NCBI RefSeq assembly: GCF_018130505.1 | Contig: NZ_JAFCKH010000002.1 | Coordinates: forward strand, 248,001 to 312,000 | Length of the DNA: 64,000 nt | Origin: Bradyrhizobium tropiciagri | Lineage (GTDB): Bacteria; Pseudomonadota; Alphaproteobacteria; Rhizobiales; Xanthobacteraceae | Direction of reading: 5' to 3' | Shown: in pieces, positions 33,426-41,160 of the stretch | How the letters are laid out: each line of letters starts with the position of its first letter | Numbering within the stretch: the stretch's first letter is position 1 | Made by a program: the position numbers and the translations under genes | Notes under the pieces: generated by a model | What the model saw: the letters and a program-made list of their open reading frames with translations, nothing else | The model's database searches: none | What the model was told of the DNA's origin: nothing

Positions 33426-34097
33426 ATGACGAAAGACCCCGTGAGCAAGATCGACAAGGTGCGGGTGCTGATCGCCGAGGATCAGGCGTTGATCCGGGAG
33501 GGCATCGCGACGCTGCTCGCCCAGCAGAACGACGATTTCGAGATGCTGCCCGGCGCGGCCGACGGCGAGCAGGCCATCGAGTTCGCGCGCCGCTACCGGC
33601 CCGACGTCATCCTGATGGATCTGCAGATGCCGCGCGTCGACGGCATCGCGGCGACCCAGCGTATCCTGCGCGAGCTGCCGCAGACCCACATCGTGGTGCT
33701 GACGACGTTCGAGACCAACGACCTGATCTTCGAGGCCGTGAGCGCGGGCGCCAAGGCGTACCTGTTGAAGGACGCCAGGATCGAGGAGATCGCGACCACG
33801 ATCCGCGCCGTGATGAACGGCCAGTCGGGGCTGTCGCCCAGCGTCGCCGCGCGCATCCTCGACGAGTTCAAGCGGCTGCGCGGCCCGCGCGTCTCGGCCA
33901 AGCTGCCGGTGCGCGACGGGCTGACGGCACGGGAGAATGAAATTCTCACGCTGATCGTCGAAGGCAAGAGCAACACCGAGATCGGCGAGCGGCTGCATTT
34001 GGCCGAGGGCACGGTGAAGAACTATGTCAGTACCATCCTGGAGAAATGCCAGGTCAAGAACCGCACAGAACTCGCAATAAAGGCAATAACTTACTAG
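33426..34097 (+). CDS. LuxR/NarL-type response regulator
   Basis: A 223-residue regulator. The receiver domain spans 10-130 with acidic pair ED (18-19), the phospho-acceptor Asp 65 in VILMDLQMP and the Lys in AYLLKDA. The C-terminal LuxR HTH spans 160-215 (LTARENEILTLIVEGKSNTE, IGERLHLAEGTVKNYVSTIL). It is the partner of the kinase encoded just upstream. A GTG at codon 6 is an alternative start. No target sites could be assigned. Confidence 0.9.
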   Translation: MTKDPVSKIDKVRVLIAEDQALIREGIATLLAQQNDDFEMLPGAADGEQAIEFARRYRPDVILMDLQMPRVDGIAATQRILRELPQTHIVVLTTFETNDLIFEAVSAGAKAYLLKDARIEEIATTIRAVMNGQSGLSPSVAARILDEFKRLRGPRVSAKLPVRDGLTARENEILTLIVEGKSNTEIGERLHLAEGTVKNYVSTILEKCQVKNRTELAIKAITY

Positions 34098-34253
34098 GAT
34101 TAATTGCCCGCATTCGCGCGCCTGCCGGTTTCATCCCCGCAGCATTGCTCGCCTTGCTCTGGGCCACGCCATCGAAATTGGCTATAGGTTTACGCTGGAA
34201 TGGCTTTTCGGCGTGGAGCCGGATCGCGCACTTTGAGTGAGTAGGGAACGACA

Positions 34254-34613
34254 ATGAACGGTATCGAGCGCCAGACCAACGGGTCGGATGGACTCGCAAG
34301 CGCGACAGGCAACGGCGCGGATCCGGCGGCCCATGCCGTGGCCACGATCGATCAGGTCCGTGACCTCTTGTTCGGCGGCGCGCAGCGCTCGATCGAGAGC
34401 AACCTCGCCGGCCTGCGCGAGGAGATGCAGGCGTCCCTCAAGCAAATGCAGGCCGATTTCTCCAACGAGCTCGCCGCGCTGTCCGCGAAGGTCGCGGACC
34501 TCGCGCGCGACACCGAGCAGAAGCGGCTCGACTCGCTGAAGGACGTCGGTTCGGCCATCTCGCAGCTCGGCGCTGTGATCAGCGGATTGGGATCGGGCCG
34601 CACGGGCGAATAG
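34254..34613 (+). CDS. small coiled-coil protein of the GTPase operon
   Basis: A 119-residue cytoplasmic protein. The N-terminus is flexible and Asn/Gly-rich. Residues 35-105 form an amphipathic helix or coiled coil (VRDLLFGGAQRSIESNLAGL, LREEMQASLKQMQADFSNEL, SAKVADLARDTEQKRLDSLK). The end is Gly-rich. No known domain. It lies one base before the OmpA-like gene, whose N-terminus starts with similar helices (EIEQLKTLLFQPE resembles TIDQVRDLLFGGA), so the two may bind each other. Confidence 0.65.
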   Translation: MNGIERQTNGSDGLASATGNGADPAAHAVATIDQVRDLLFGGAQRSIESNLAGLREEMQASLKQMQADFSNELAALSAKVADLARDTEQKRLDSLKDVGSAISQLGAVISGLGSGRTGE

Positions 34614-34614
34614 C

Positions 34615-36366
34615 ATGGCAGCTGCTGCCGGCCAGAACCGCGAGATCGAGCAGCTCAAGACATTGCTGTTTCAGCCCGAGGCGACGCGTTTGCAGTCGCT
34701 GGAGGGCGAGCTCGAATCGCTGCAGCAATATGTCGGCAACGCCGATCGCCTGGAGGCGGCCACCGCCGGCATCCTGGTCGAGGCGCTGGAGCGTGCCGAG
34801 GTCAATCGTCCGCGCGAGCTCGCGAACGCCATAGCGCCCACCGTGGTCTCCGCGATCAGGAGCGAGATCAAGAATTCGCGCGAGCTGATGGTCGAGGCGC
34901 TCTATCCGATCGTCGGCCGGCTGGTCAGCGCTGCGGTCGCGAACTCGTTCCGCGAAATGGTCGCCTCGCTCGAGCAGCGCATCAACAACCTGACCTCGGC
35001 CCAGCTCTGGGTCGGGCGCATCAAGTCGCTGGTGACGGGACGCCCGATCAGCGAGTTCGTGCTGGCCGACCATCCGCCGCGGGTGAAGCGCCTGTTGATC
35101 ATCGAGCGCGGCAACGGCCGGCTGGTCGCGGACTGGAAGCGCGACCAGACGCCGGACGAGCGTGCCGATCTGCTCAGCGCGATGGTCGCCGCCATCCTGG
35201 AGTTCTCCGTCCAGGCGCTCGCCGGCGAAGGCAATCTGCAGACGCTCGATTTCGGCGGTCGCGAGATCGCGCTGCGCGCCTCGCCGCGCTTCATCCTGGC
35301 CGCGGAGTGCCTCGGCCCGCTGCGGCCGGCTGACAATGCCAGGATCAATTCGGTGTTCTTCGATGCGATCGAGCGCATCGACCGCGGCGCCGATTGCGAC
35401 GTCAAGATGCTGGCCTCGCTCGCGACCTCGATCGAGACCGACGAATTGCCGCGCAAGGCAACGAGCCGGCGCGGCAAGATCATCCTGTTCGGCCTGCTCG
35501 CGGGTGCCGCTGCATTGCTGATCTGGTTCGCCGCAGTCTCCATCACGCGCAGCCAGTTGGAAAAGCGAACCCAGGCGGCGCTGGCGCAGCTCACGGCCAC
35601 GCAGCCGCTGCTGGTGTCGTTTCCGCTGCGGCTCGACTTCGATCACGGTGGCGGCAGCGTCACGGTCTCCGGTGTCGAGCCGAGCCAGCTTGCCACCGCG
35701 CCGCTGATCGAGTCGCTCGCGGCAGCCGCCGCGCCATACCGACTCGTCGACCGCATCGGCCTCGTCTCCGGCCCGGAGCAGCAGGCCGCGGCGGAGGCCG
35801 GCATCGCCGGCCTGCAGCAGGGTCTGGCGCGTCTGCAGGCGAGCCTCGACCAGATGCGCGAGTCGATGGCCGCGCAGGCGAAAACCGGCGAGGCGAACTA
35901 TGCCGGGCTCAACGCGCAATACGACAAGCTCGGCGGCCAGCTCGCGAAGCTCGGCGAGCAGGCGGCCAGGCTCGAGTCCGTGGTCGATAGCCCGGCCGCG
36001 CGGCTCGACCGCTTCATCGCGTCGGGCGCGATCTTCTTCAACAACAATTCCGACGTCTTCTCCGACAATGATCAGGCCGAGCAGCGCATCCGCGAGCTCG
36101 CGGATTTGCTGGCGAACAACGACCTCAAGGTTCGCATCGTCGGCTACGCCGATCAGAGCGGCACCGAAGGCACCAACCGGACGCTCGGCCGCAAGCGGGC
36201 GGAGCAGGTGATGAACCGGCTGACCGCGCTCGGGGTCGATCCGTCGCGGCTGATCCCGGTGTCGCGCGCGGCGACGATGCCGATCACCGACCGGCTCGAT
36301 GTAACGACCGGCGGGAACCGGCGGGTGTCGTTCGAGACGGTCTATCGAGGCGAAGTGGCGCGCTGA
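34615..36366 (+). CDS. OmpA-domain membrane protein with longin/roadblock-like N-terminal domain
   Basis: A 583-residue protein. Residues 5-140 are helical. Residues about 155-245 look like a roadblock/longin-type domain (RVKRLLIIERGNGRLVADWK, SAMVAAILEFSVQALAGEGN, LQTLDFGGREIALRASPRFI), by strand-helix pattern only. One membrane helix lies near 289-310 (IILFGLLAGAAALLIWFAAV). A periplasmic region has coiled coil. A C-terminal OmpA peptidoglycan-binding domain lies at about 465-575 (FFNNNSDVFSDNDQAEQRIR, VRIVGYADQSGTEGTNRTLG, RKRAEQVMNRLTALGVDPSR). It would tie a cytoplasmic GTPase module to the cell wall. Its stop overlaps the GTPase ATG by one base. Confidence 0.8.
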   Translation: MAAAAGQNREIEQLKTLLFQPEATRLQSLEGELESLQQYVGNADRLEAATAGILVEALERAEVNRPRELANAIAPTVVSAIRSEIKNSRELMVEALYPIVGRLVSAAVANSFREMVASLEQRINNLTSAQLWVGRIKSLVTGRPISEFVLADHPPRVKRLLIIERGNGRLVADWKRDQTPDERADLLSAMVAAILEFSVQALAGEGNLQTLDFGGREIALRASPRFILAAECLGPLRPADNARINSVFFDAIERIDRGADCDVKMLASLATSIETDELPRKATSRRGKIILFGLLAGAAALLIWFAAVSITRSQLEKRTQAALAQLTATQPLLVSFPLRLDFDHGGGSVTVSGVEPSQLATAPLIESLAAAAAPYRLVDRIGLVSGPEQQAAAEAGIAGLQQGLARLQASLDQMRESMAAQAKTGEANYAGLNAQYDKLGGQLAKLGEQAARLESVVDSPAARLDRFIASGAIFFNNNSDVFSDNDQAEQRIRELADLLANNDLKVRIVGYADQSGTEGTNRTLGRKRAEQVMNRLTALGVDPSRLIPVSRAATMPITDRLDVTTGGNRRVSFETVYRGEVAR

Positions 36367-36866
36367 TGCTGACCGCGAAAGTCATGCTGCTCGGCGATAT
36401 GGGGGTCGGCAAGACGTCGATCCTGCACCGCCTCGTCTACGACCGCTTCGAGGGCCAGTACAGATCGACGCTCGGCGTCGAGATCCTCAGCCACGACGTC
36501 GCGCCGGCGGACGGCAGCGAGCCGACGCGCCTCGTGCTGTGGGACACCGACGGCGACTTCGGCACGCAGATCTTCGACACGGTCTACGTCACCGGTGCGT
36601 CGGCGGCGATCATCGTTTCCGATGTGACGCGCCCGCAGACGGTGACGCGCATGGTCGAACTGGTGCGCGGCTTCGAGGCGAGATTTCCGGGCAGGCCGTA
36701 CAAGGCGCTTCTGAACAAGATCGACCTTCCGGAGGCGGCGGGCAGCGCCGGCGCGATCGGCGAGCTCGCCAAGTCGAGCGTCAAATCGGTAAGCGCCAAG
36801 ACCGGCGCCGGCATTGCCGAATGCTTTGCCGAACTCGCCCAGATCATCCGGCGCCGGCAGCTCTGA
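36366..36866 (+). CDS. Ras/Rab-like small GTPase
   Basis: A 166-residue small GTPase with a full set of motifs: G1 GDMGVGKTS (10-18), a switch I Thr in YRSTLGVE, G3 WDTDGD (DxxG), G4 NKID and G5 SAKT. The residue after the G3 Gly is Asp in place of the Gln of Ras/Rab, so intrinsic GTP hydrolysis may be slow. No lipidation motif is visible. It is translationally coupled to the OmpA/longin-like gene, which probably encodes its membrane partner. Confidence 0.9.
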   Translation: MLTAKVMLLGDMGVGKTSILHRLVYDRFEGQYRSTLGVEILSHDVAPADGSEPTRLVLWDTDGDFGTQIFDTVYVTGASAAIIVSDVTRPQTVTRMVELVRGFEARFPGRPYKALLNKIDLPEAAGSAGAIGELAKSSVKSVSAKTGAGIAECFAELAQIIRRRQL

Positions 36867-36882
36867 ACCCGGGTCTGATTCT

Positions 36883-36902
36883 CGTCATTGCTCGCAATGA
36901 CG
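36883..36902. repeat. short palindromic repeat after the GTPase gene
   Basis: Perfect 8-base arms CGTCATTG and CAATGACG around CTCG, 17 bases after the GTPase stop. The sequence resembles the dispersed CGTCATTGC-type palindromes of rhizobial intergenic regions. No T tract follows, so intrinsic termination is doubtful. Confidence 0.6.
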
Positions 36903-36920
36903 GATTGAACGCTGGCCGTG

Positions 36921-37148
36921 TCATCGCGACGCGTGGGGCTTTGTCAGCCGCCCCGGTTCACGGGGCTGGCGAATCGGGACCGGAGCGGCTGACTTCATCG
37001 CACGTGGGGCGCGCGATGAAACGGTTTCGGCGCGCAGTTTCTTCGCGACTGCACGCTCCGCCTCGGACTGCATCACCCTCGCGCGCTTTCCGAAAGTGAC
37101 GTTGGTCATCTTCCGCGGCTCCGGCCGGCTGCCTATCGTTCGTCCCAT
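36921..37148 (-). CDS. possible small basic protein
   Basis: A 75-codon ORF in the 327-base space between the GTPase and DUF3597 genes. The product is strongly basic (MTNVTFGKRARVMQSEAERA, VAKKLRAETVSS, then Pro/Arg-rich). An inner ATG at 37109 gives 62 residues. No family recognised. Its more protein-like composition than neighbouring shadow frames is the only support. Confidence 0.3.
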   Translation of the reverse strand: MGRTIGSRPEPRKMTNVTFGKRARVMQSEAERAVAKKLRAETVSSRAPRAMKSAAPVPIRQPREPGRLTKPHASR

Positions 37149-37193
37149 CGCTGGACCCAGCCACGCGATTTCAGGCGCACGGAGCGAACGATC

Positions 37194-37589
37194 ATGAGCA
37201 TTTTTGGAAGCATCATGGGTGCCATCTTCGGCCACTCGGCCCAGGCCCAAACCGCTCCGGCGGCGACGCAAGCGGGCGCGCCGGCCGGCTCGTCTGCGCC
37301 TGCCGCGCCCGGTGCCGCCGTGCCGCAGACCGTCGACGTCGCCGCGATCGTCGACAAGGTCGCGGCTGCGACCGGCGAGCGGCTTGCGTGGCGCACCTCG
37401 ATCGTCGACCTGATGAAGGCGCTCGGTCTCGACAGCAGCCTCGCCGCGCGCAAGGAGCTTGCGAAGGAACTGAACTACACCGGCGACACCAGCGACAGCG
37501 CCACGATGAACGTCTGGCTGCATCAGCAGGTGATGACGAAGCTCGCCGCCAATGGCGGCAAGCTGCCGGATGACATCAAGAAGGCCTGA
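37194..37589 (+). CDS. DUF3597 domain-containing protein
   Basis: A 131-residue protein. The N-terminus is MSIFGSIMGAIFGHSAQAQ with an Ala/Pro-rich linker to about 48. The DUF3597 domain covers 48-130 (VAAIVDKVAAATGERLAWRT, SIVDLMKALGLDSSLAARKE, LAKELNYTGDTSDSATMNVW). Proteins of this family are common in Proteobacteria and uncharacterised. The hydrophobic start resembles a weak signal or membrane anchor, but a cytoplasmic place is usual for the family. Single-gene unit. Confidence 0.85.
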   Translation: MSIFGSIMGAIFGHSAQAQTAPAATQAGAPAGSSAPAAPGAAVPQTVDVAAIVDKVAAATGERLAWRTSIVDLMKALGLDSSLAARKELAKELNYTGDTSDSATMNVWLHQQVMTKLAANGGKLPDDIKKA

Positions 37590-37639
37590 GCGCTTCGAGT
37601 ACAATCTTGCGAGACGGACCCGCACCGCGCGGGTGAGGA

Positions 37640-38458
37640 TCAGGCCCGCGTTGCGGTTGCGATCAGCGCCGTCGACGGAATCGGGAAGATGTCGCCGACG
37701 CGGCCACGCTCGATTTCGCTCCAGAATGTGCGTGCGACTGTGGCGCGCTGCGCATCGTCCAGCGCGCTCCAGTGCGAGACGAACGGGAACAGCCGGTCGA
37801 CGCCGTCGAGATCGCCGACATTGAGCTCGAAGTCGCGCGTGACTTCGGTGATTGCCGGATGCGCGAAGCCGGCAGCCCTGACCGCAGCAGTGAGGCGCGC
37901 GGCGTCGGCGAGCTCGGCGAGGCCCGCCGCCGGCGGCGGGCCGATGCGGTCGGGGTACAGCGTCCGCACGATCTGCGCGACCAGCATGTGCACCGCGCCG
38001 CCGTCGGCGCTGTTCCAGACCGCGATCGCCGCCGATCCGCCCGGCCGCGTCACCCGCGCCATCTCGCGCAGGCCGGCGCGCCAGTCTGGAAACAGCATCA
38101 CGCCGAACACCGACAGCACGACGTCGAACGCTGCGTCCGGCAGTGCGAGCGCCTGTCCGTCCATCTGCTGCGCGTCGATATTTGGTACGCCGTACGCGCG
38201 CACCCGTTCGACCATGCCGGCGGAGAAGTCGATCGCGGTGACCGCGGCGCCGGTGCGGGCGGCGGCAAGCGCGGCGGCGCCGGTGCCGGTCGCGACGTCG
38301 AGCACCCTTGAGGCCGGGCCGATCGCCAGTGTCGCGAGCGCGGCCTCGGCGAAGTGCGTCGTGAACGGCTGCGACTGCGCCTCATAGGTCGCGACCATGC
38401 GGTCCCAATGCGCGGGATCGTTGAACGGCTGATGGTGCGCCGGTTCACTTTGCGACAT
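37640..38458 (-). CDS. class I SAM-dependent methyltransferase
   Basis: A 272-residue methyltransferase of the UbiE/Methyltransf_11 type: motif I VLDVATGTGAAALAAARTGA, motif II AVTAIDFSAGMVERV, QMDGQALALPDAAFDVVLSV (acidic loop and motif III), then GLREMARVTRPGGSAAIAVW. The substrate is unknown. Its start overlaps the end of the Rrf2 gene by 14 bases, so it is the probable target of that regulator. Confidence 0.85.
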   Translation of the reverse strand: MSQSEPAHHQPFNDPAHWDRMVATYEAQSQPFTTHFAEAALATLAIGPASRVLDVATGTGAAALAAARTGAAVTAIDFSAGMVERVRAYGVPNIDAQQMDGQALALPDAAFDVVLSVFGVMLFPDWRAGLREMARVTRPGGSAAIAVWNSADGGAVHMLVAQIVRTLYPDRIGPPPAAGLAELADAARLTAAVRAAGFAHPAITEVTRDFELNVGDLDGVDRLFPFVSHWSALDDAQRATVARTFWSEIERGRVGDIFPIPSTALIATATRA

Positions 38459-38909
38459 GGGTCTGGTCCTCGATGGTCTGCCGGTGTTTTGCCAGCCGGC
38501 GCTTGAAGTCGCGAGCGAGCGTATCGAGCGTCACGGCGCCGAGCCGCTTCATGAAGATCGCCTCGACCTCGCGGAACGTGTCGCCGAGCGCGTCGTTGAC
38601 GGCCTGCTCGACCAGGCAGCCGGGATTTTCCGAGCGATGTCCCATCGCGACGATCGTCGGCGCGCCCAGCGCGCGATAGATCTCCGCGAGCGTGATGGTG
38701 GATGTATCGCGCGCCAGCGTCCAGCCGCCGCCGTGGCCCTTTTCGGAGCGGACGATGCCTTGCTCGCGCAGCCCCGCCATCACGCGGCGCACCACCACGG
38801 GATTGGTCGCCATCGCCTTGGCAAGCTGCTCCGACGTGACCGGCTCGCCCGCTCCGATCATGTGGAGCAGGCCATGCAGCACGCTGGACAAACGGCTATC
38901 GCGTATCAT
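38445..38909 (-). CDS. Rrf2-family transcriptional regulator
   Basis: A 154-residue winged-helix Rrf2 protein: an N-terminal HTH (VTSEQLAKAMATNPVVVRRV, MAGLREQGIVRSEKGHGGGW with the typical GxxGGW wing), then ITLAEIYRALG. Only one Cys is present in the region where IscR/NsrR carry three cluster ligands (ENPGCLVEQAV), so an Fe-S cluster is unlikely. A 27-base palindrome covers its own start codon, indicating autorepression. Operon with the methyltransferase gene. Confidence 0.9.
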   Translation of the reverse strand: MIRDSRLSSVLHGLLHMIGAGEPVTSEQLAKAMATNPVVVRRVMAGLREQGIVRSEKGHGGGWTLARDTSTITLAEIYRALGAPTIVAMGHRSENPGCLVEQAVNDALGDTFREVEAIFMKRLGAVTLDTLARDFKRRLAKHRQTIEDQTHVAK

Positions 38910-38931
38910 GTAACGTCATATGTTGCATGAT
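38905..38931. promoter_or_regulatory. palindromic Rrf2 operator over the start codon
   Basis: Arms ATCATGTAAC (38905-38914) and GTTGCATGAT (38922-38931), complementary at 9 of 10 positions, with a seven-base centre. The left arm includes the rrf2 start codon, so a bound dimer would block its transcription or translation. It also lies 93 bases before the divergent TPR gene start. Confidence 0.7.
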
Positions 38932-39023
38932 TGCGTGTACGTCAAGGTGTCTTTTCCCGTGCCGGAATTGGCGCCTCCGCCCGTTTAATCCCCATCGGGG
39001 TTTGTCGGGTGGGGAGCGGTAGC

Positions 39024-41135
39024 GTGGGACATGCGGCGGTCGAACGGATGTTGCGGGATGCGGTGGCGCATTTCGGCGCGGGCCGCGCCGAAGAGGCCGA
39101 CGCGCTGTGCGGCGATATTCTTGCCGGCGATCCCGATCACGTTGCCGCGCTGCATCTGTCCGCGGTCATTGCCTTCGTCTCCGATCGCGCCGCCGCCGGC
39201 GCGGTACTGCTGAATCGCGTGTTCGGCCTCGTGCCCGATCATGGGCCGGCCTTCGCCACGCTCGGCGATGCGCTTGCGGTGAAGGGCGAGCGCGACGGTG
39301 CGGTGGCGGCGTTCCAGCGCGGCGTGGGCTTGCTGCCGCAGGACGCGGGCCTGCACGTCAAGCTCGGCGTCGCATTGTGCGAAGTGTCGCGCTTCACGGA
39401 GGCCGAGGCGGCGTTTCGCCGCGCGATCGCGCTCGATCCCGCGCTGACGCGGGCATGGTTCAACCTCGCCGTGGCGCTGGCCGGGCAGCAGCGCCTGGTC
39501 GAGGCGGAAGCCGCCTATCGCGAGGTGATCGCGCGCGATTGCCGTCATCGCGGCGTCTGGCAGAATCTCGGCAATGCGCTGGCTGACCAGACCAGGTTCG
39601 ATGAGGCGATCACCGCCTATCGTCGTGGGCTCGAGATCGATTCCGATAATTGCGGGCTGCATTGCAGCCTCGGCGGCGTGCTCTATCGCCAGGGTCGGCT
39701 TGGCGATGCGATCCGGCATTATCGCCGCGCCACCGCGCTCGATCCCGGCAACATGGCGGCGCTGCGCCTGCTGGCGCTGGTGCTGCACGAGGCCGGCGAG
39801 CGCGAGGAGGCCGTCCGGCTCTACCGGCAGATCACCGCGCGCGATCCGTCCGACCATGTCATCCTCAACAATCTCGGCGCCTGCCTGTTCGAGCTCGGAC
39901 GGCTCGACGAGGCGATTGCCTGCAGCGAGCTCGCGCTGGCGCTCAACCCGGACCACGCCCCCGCGCACACCAATCTCGGCATCATCTTCGAGGCGCAGAA
40001 TTTGGTCGAGGCGGCGGTAGCGGCGCATCGGCGCGCCGTCGACATCGATCCCGACTACGCCAAGGGCTACGCCAATCTCGCGGTGGCGCTGCGCAACGCC
40101 GGCGACATCGATGCGGCGCTCGCGGCCTCGCGCCGCGCCATCGCGCTCGATCCCGAGCTGCCGCTGGCGCGCTACAACCACGCGCATTTCCTGCTGATGA
40201 ACGGTGAGTTCGAGCAGGGTTTTCAGGAATATCAGTGGCGCCGCAAGGCGAAAATGCTGGTCGACGGCGACCCCGTCTTCGGTGAGCCGGAATGGCAGGG
40301 CGAGCCGCTGGCGGGCCGGACGCTGCTGCTGTTCGCCGAGTACGGCCTCGGCGATGCCATCAACTTCGTCCGCTATGTGCCCGAGGTGGCGGCGAGCGGC
40401 GGCGGCCGGATCATCCTGCAGGTGCAGCCGGCGCTGGCGTCGCTGTTGCGGCCGATGTTATCAGACGTCGCGGTGTTCGCGCGCGGCGAACCGTTGCCGC
40501 CGTTCGACCTGCAGCTGCCGCTGCTGAGCCTGCCGCGGATCTTCGGCACCACGGTCGAGACGATTCCCGCCGCCGTGCCGTATCTGCATCCCGATCCCGT
40601 CAAGCTTGTGCGCTGGCGCCAGGCGCTTGCCGATGTGACCGCGCTCAAGGTCGGCGTGGTCTGGGCCGGCAATCCCAGGCACAAGGGCGACCGCCAGCGC
40701 TCGCTGTCGGCGGCGGCGGTGCTGCCGCGGCTGATCATGCCGGGCGTTCAGCTCTACAGCCTGCAGAAGGAGCCGCGTCCGGACGATACGCCGGTGCTCG
40801 CGCGTCTCGCGGGCGATGTCGTCGACCTCGCGCCGACGCTCGGCGATTTCGCCGACACCGCGGCCGCGATCTGCGCACTCGACCTCGTGATCGCCGTCGA
40901 TACCTCGGTCGCCCATCTCGCCGGCGCGCTCGGCCGCCCGGTCTGGATGCTGTGTCCCTACGCGCTCGACTGGCGCTGGCTGCGCGATCGCGCCGACACA
41001 CCGTGGTACCCGACGATGCGGCTGTTCCGCCAGGACAAGCCGCAAGCCTGGGAGCGCGTACTGACGCGGCTATCCGCCGAGCTCGCCCGCGTCGCGGCCG
41101 GCGAGAGGACGTTGATGTTGCCGGCGCGGGGTTGA
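39024..41135 (+). CDS. TPR protein with C-terminal GT9-like glycosyltransferase domain
   Basis: A 703-residue protein. About 11 TPR units fill residues 5-400 (each close to W/A-x-x-L-G-x-A-L...A-x-x-x-Y-R-R-A-I-x-L-D-P). The C-terminal 300 residues resemble glycosyltransferase family 9/SPINDLY-associated domains: LLLFAEYGLGDAINFVRYVP, LKVGVVWAGNPRHKGDRQRS, VQLYSLQKEP, VIAVDTSVAHLAGALGRPVW. GTG at 39024 is chosen because GGGGAG lies 8 bases upstream; the frame is open to a TTG at 38931 and an ATG occurs at 39048. Cytoplasmic; acceptor unknown. Confidence 0.8.
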   Translation: MGHAAVERMLRDAVAHFGAGRAEEADALCGDILAGDPDHVAALHLSAVIAFVSDRAAAGAVLLNRVFGLVPDHGPAFATLGDALAVKGERDGAVAAFQRGVGLLPQDAGLHVKLGVALCEVSRFTEAEAAFRRAIALDPALTRAWFNLAVALAGQQRLVEAEAAYREVIARDCRHRGVWQNLGNALADQTRFDEAITAYRRGLEIDSDNCGLHCSLGGVLYRQGRLGDAIRHYRRATALDPGNMAALRLLALVLHEAGEREEAVRLYRQITARDPSDHVILNNLGACLFELGRLDEAIACSELALALNPDHAPAHTNLGIIFEAQNLVEAAVAAHRRAVDIDPDYAKGYANLAVALRNAGDIDAALAASRRAIALDPELPLARYNHAHFLLMNGEFEQGFQEYQWRRKAKMLVDGDPVFGEPEWQGEPLAGRTLLLFAEYGLGDAINFVRYVPEVAASGGGRIILQVQPALASLLRPMLSDVAVFARGEPLPPFDLQLPLLSLPRIFGTTVETIPAAVPYLHPDPVKLVRWRQALADVTALKVGVVWAGNPRHKGDRQRSLSAAAVLPRLIMPGVQLYSLQKEPRPDDTPVLARLAGDVVDLAPTLGDFADTAAAICALDLVIAVDTSVAHLAGALGRPVWMLCPYALDWRWLRDRADTPWYPTMRLFRQDKPQAWERVLTRLSAELARVAAGERTLMLPARG

Positions 41136-41160
41136 CGATCAGCCGGGCCGTTTCGCTTCG

